64,000 nt of DNA from DTU098 sp964498525 (GTDB lineage: Bacteria > Bacillota > Desulfotomaculia > Desulfotomaculales > Pelotomaculaceae). The notes beneath the pieces are model-generated. The model saw only the letters and a list, made by a program, of their open reading frames with translations. It was not told the origin of the DNA and did not search any database. The stretch spans positions 248,001-312,000 of the forward strand of contig CAZCGU010000001.1 of NCBI GenBank assembly GCA_964498525.1. The letters run 5' to 3'. Shown piece after piece: positions 61,793 to 64,000 of the stretch (the first letter of the stretch is position 1; each line of letters starts with the position of its first letter). The translations under genes were made by a program, and so were the position numbers.

Positions 61793-63337
61793 ATGAGCCA
61801 GCGAGTCTACATCTTTGACACCACCTTAAGAGACGGGGAGCAGTCTCCGGGCGTAAGCCTGAGCATCAACGAAAAAATTCAGATTGCCAGGCAACTGGCC
61901 CGGCTTGGTGTGGACGTTATTGAGGCGGGCTTCCCGATTTCTTCCCCCGGTGATTTTGAAGGGGTCCGCGCCGTTGCCCGGGAAGTAAGGGGCGTAGCGG
62001 TAGCGGGGTTGGCCAGGGCCAACCCGAAGGATATCAACCGGGCCTGGGAGGCGGTGCGCCAGGCCGAACAGCCAAGAATCCACACCTTTATCGCAACCTC
62101 GGATATCCACCTGAAACACAAACTGCGCCTGAGCCGGGATCAGGTATTGGAAGCCGCTGTGGCAGCCGTAAAACTGGCCCGGTCCTACACGGAGGAGGTG
62201 GAGTTCTCGGCGGAGGACGCCTCCCGCAGCGACCCCGAATTTTTGTTCCAGGTCCTGGCCGCTGTCATTAAGGCCGGCGCCAGGGTGATCAATATCCCGG
62301 ATACGGTGGGCTACGCCATCCCCGGGGAATGGGGGAGCTTTGTTAAAACCATCTGTGAGCAGGTGCCGGGAATTGAGCGGGTGATTGTAAGTGTCCACTG
62401 TCATAACGACCTGGGACTGGCCGTTGCCAACTCCCTGGTTGCTGTAAGCAACGGCGCCCGCCAGGTGGAGGGGGCCATTAACGGCATCGGTGAACGGGCC
62501 GGCAACGCGGCCCTGGAAGAAGTAATTATGGCCCTTTACACCAGGAAGGACCAGTTCGGCCTCTACACCGGGGCCCACACCGAGGAGATTTACAGGACCA
62601 GCAGGCTGGTGAGCACCCTGACCGGAATGAAGGTCCAGTCCAACAAAGCCATCGTGGGCAACAATGCTTTTGCCCATGAAGCCGGCATTCACCAGGATGG
62701 TGTACTGAAAGAACGCACAACATACGAGATTATGAATCCCGCCCTGGTGGGACTCAGCAAAAGCAACCTGATCATGGGCAAGCATTCCGGCCGTCACGCC
62801 TTTCGCCAGCGGCTGGAAGATCTTGGTTTTAGTTTGAACGACAAGGAATTGAACAGCGCCTTTGGCAGCTTTAAAAAACTGGCCGATAAAAAAAGCGATA
62901 TTACGGACGAAGACATCGAGGCCATCGTGGAAGAGGAAATGCACCTTGTTCCGGATTTCTACACCCTGGATTATTTGCATATCTCGAGCGGCACCACTGT
63001 GGTGCCCACCGCTACCATAGGCCTAAGGAAGGAAGAAAAACTCCTGGAAGAAGCTGCCTGCGGCAACGGACCGGTGGACGCCATCTGCAAGGCAGTGGAT
63101 AAAATCACTAAAACCCCGTGCACCATGATCAGTTGGGGAATCAGCGCCATTACCGCCGGCAAGGATGCCCTGGGTGACGTAACTCTGAAAATTACCAGGG
63201 ACGGCCAGAATATCTACACGGGCCGGGGGATCAGCACGGACATCCTGGAGGCCAGCGCCAAGGCCTATGTTAAAGCCGTGAATAAGATGATTTGGGAAGA
63301 AAAACAGGTTGAATCCCGGATTGCCGGTAATAATTAA
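61793..63337 (+). CDS. leuA: 2-Isopropylmalate synthase
   Basis: 514 aa; joins acetyl-CoA and 2-ketoisovalerate, the first step to leucine. RVYIFDTTLRDGEQSPG opens the TIM barrel, and the metal-binding HxH is in VSVHCHNDLGLAVANS. The C-terminal LeuA dimer domain is present, so leucine inhibition is expected. ATG 61793 follows CGGAGGCG. Start choice agrees with family length. Confidence 0.92.
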   Translation: MSQRVYIFDTTLRDGEQSPGVSLSINEKIQIARQLARLGVDVIEAGFPISSPGDFEGVRAVAREVRGVAVAGLARANPKDINRAWEAVRQAEQPRIHTFIATSDIHLKHKLRLSRDQVLEAAVAAVKLARSYTEEVEFSAEDASRSDPEFLFQVLAAVIKAGARVINIPDTVGYAIPGEWGSFVKTICEQVPGIERVIVSVHCHNDLGLAVANSLVAVSNGARQVEGAINGIGERAGNAALEEVIMALYTRKDQFGLYTGAHTEEIYRTSRLVSTLTGMKVQSNKAIVGNNAFAHEAGIHQDGVLKERTTYEIMNPALVGLSKSNLIMGKHSGRHAFRQRLEDLGFSLNDKELNSAFGSFKKLADKKSDITDEDIEAIVEEEMHLVPDFYTLDYLHISSGTTVVPTATIGLRKEEKLLEEAACGNGPVDAICKAVDKITKTPCTMISWGISAITAGKDALGDVTLKITRDGQNIYTGRGISTDILEASAKAYVKAVNKMIWEEKQVESRIAGNN

Positions 63338-63395
63338 AATTGTATTTATCCTTAAGGAGTGTTTCATTATTATTTGAACGGAGTGAAAAGAGAAC

Positions 63396-64000
63396 ATGCC
63401 GATGACCCTGACCGAGAAAATCCTGGCGGCCCACGCCGGCAGGAAGCGGGTGGAACCAGGTGAATTAATTAACGCCCGGGTGGACTTGGTGCTGGGCAAT
63501 GATGTCACAGCCCCCATGGCCCTCCAGGAGTTTTTAAAAATCGGAATCGAAGAAGTCTTTGATCGGAACCGGATCGCCCTGGTCCCGGACCACTTTACCC
63601 CCAATAAAGACATCAAGTCTGCGGAACAGGCCAAAATTCTCCGGCAATTTGCTGAAAAGCACGATCTGCCCCACTATTTCGAGGTTGGCCGGATGGGCAT
63701 CGAGCACTGCCTGCTGCCCGAACAGGGACTGGTGGGGCCGGGGGATCTGGTCATCGGCGCGGATTCTCACACCTGTACCTATGGGGCGCTGGGCGCCTTT
63801 TCCACCGGTGTGGGCAGCACCGACCTGGCTGCGGCGATGGCCCTGGGCGAGACCTGGCTTAAGGTACCGGAGTCCCTGAAATTCGAATTTGAAGGTGAGC
63901 CGGGTCCCTGGGTGGGGGGCAAGGATCTGATCCTGCACACCATAGGTGATATCGGAGTGGACGGGGCGCTGTACAAGGCCATGGAATTCGCAGGTCCCGC
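63396..64000 (+). CDS. leuC: 3-Isopropylmalate dehydratase, large subunit (partial, runs off the window)
   Basis: The frame is open from ATG 63396 to the window end (about 201 residues). It opens MPMTLTEKILAAHAGRKRV and contains VPDHFTPNKDIKSAEQA and GADSHTCTYGALGAFSTGVG in outline, the aconitase-family motifs around the first cluster ligand. It resembles the shorter, about 420-aa LeuC/homoaconitase type. It needs LeuD, expected just beyond the edge. Confidence 0.9.
   Translation, partial: MPMTLTEKILAAHAGRKRVEPGELINARVDLVLGNDVTAPMALQEFLKIGIEEVFDRNRIALVPDHFTPNKDIKSAEQAKILRQFAEKHDLPHYFEVGRMGIEHCLLPEQGLVGPGDLVIGADSHTCTYGALGAFSTGVGSTDLAAAMALGETWLKVPESLKFEFEGEPGPWVGGKDLILHTIGDIGVDGALYKAMEFAGP

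Noticed and set aside
61826..62980. 384-codon ORF on the minus strand
   Set aside because: Antisense shadow of leuA for the same reasons.

Overview
The window looks like chromosomal DNA of a low-to-moderate GC, endospore-forming, anaerobic Firmicute, most like the Peptococcaceae (Pelotomaculum/Desulfotomaculum group). I infer this from strong AGGAGG-type ribosome sites, many TTG and GTG starts, T-box leaders, a PdaA-type spore-cortex deacetylase, an ArgR-type operator, two complete branched-chain amino acid ABC transporters, tungstate-uptake parts and the arg and ilv/leu gene orders. I saw no rRNA, tRNA, CRISPR array, transposase or phage gene.

Layout. 1-6.5 kb: tail of a sensor kinase, an unknown gene, and the first livKHMGF operon behind a long structured leader. 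6.9-19.3 kb: UspA, a chemoreceptor with a divergent signalling tip, a LysE exporter, an AMMECR1 fusion protein with its radical SAM partner, a solitary tungstate-binding lipoprotein, alpha-glucan phosphorylase, and a DUF5317/HD-GYP pair. 19.3-25.3 kb: an oppABCDF-like oligopeptide importer, followed by three identical tandem 24-codon membrane or secreted peptide genes and an inverted-repeat element. 25.4-29.5 kb: a YaiI/YqxD protein, a TGS GTPase, a candidate structured RNA, a membrane glycosyltransferase and a tungstate-type ABC ATPase. 29.8-36.6 kb: a valine-specifier T-box with one stem I and two antiterminator/terminator modules, then a second liv operon and phenylacetate-CoA ligase. 36.6-40.2 kb: a leader-type RNA, PdaA, and a sodium:solute symporter coupled to a 35-codon ORF.

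40.5-53.7 kb carries arginine biosynthesis: argC-argJ-argB-argD-argF-argG, then a MarR/unknown/RecQ/small-protein insertion, then argH. Two ARG boxes overlap the argC promoter. 53.9-54.9 kb holds a minus-strand pair of proline/cysteine-rich, possibly spore-coat, proteins. 55.0-64.0 kb carries branched-chain amino acid synthesis: an isoleucine-specifier T-box with ilvE, then ilvB-ilvN-ilvC, a second acetolactate synthase large subunit, leuA and the start of leuC.

The main theme is amino acid economy: uptake (two liv systems and opp), export (LysE) and synthesis of Arg, Ile, Val and Leu, controlled by an ArgR-type operator and by T-boxes that sense uncharged tRNA. The most unusual items are the tandem peptide genes beside the oligopeptide importer, the T-box with a duplicated antiterminator, and several unassigned structured leaders and mini-ORFs.
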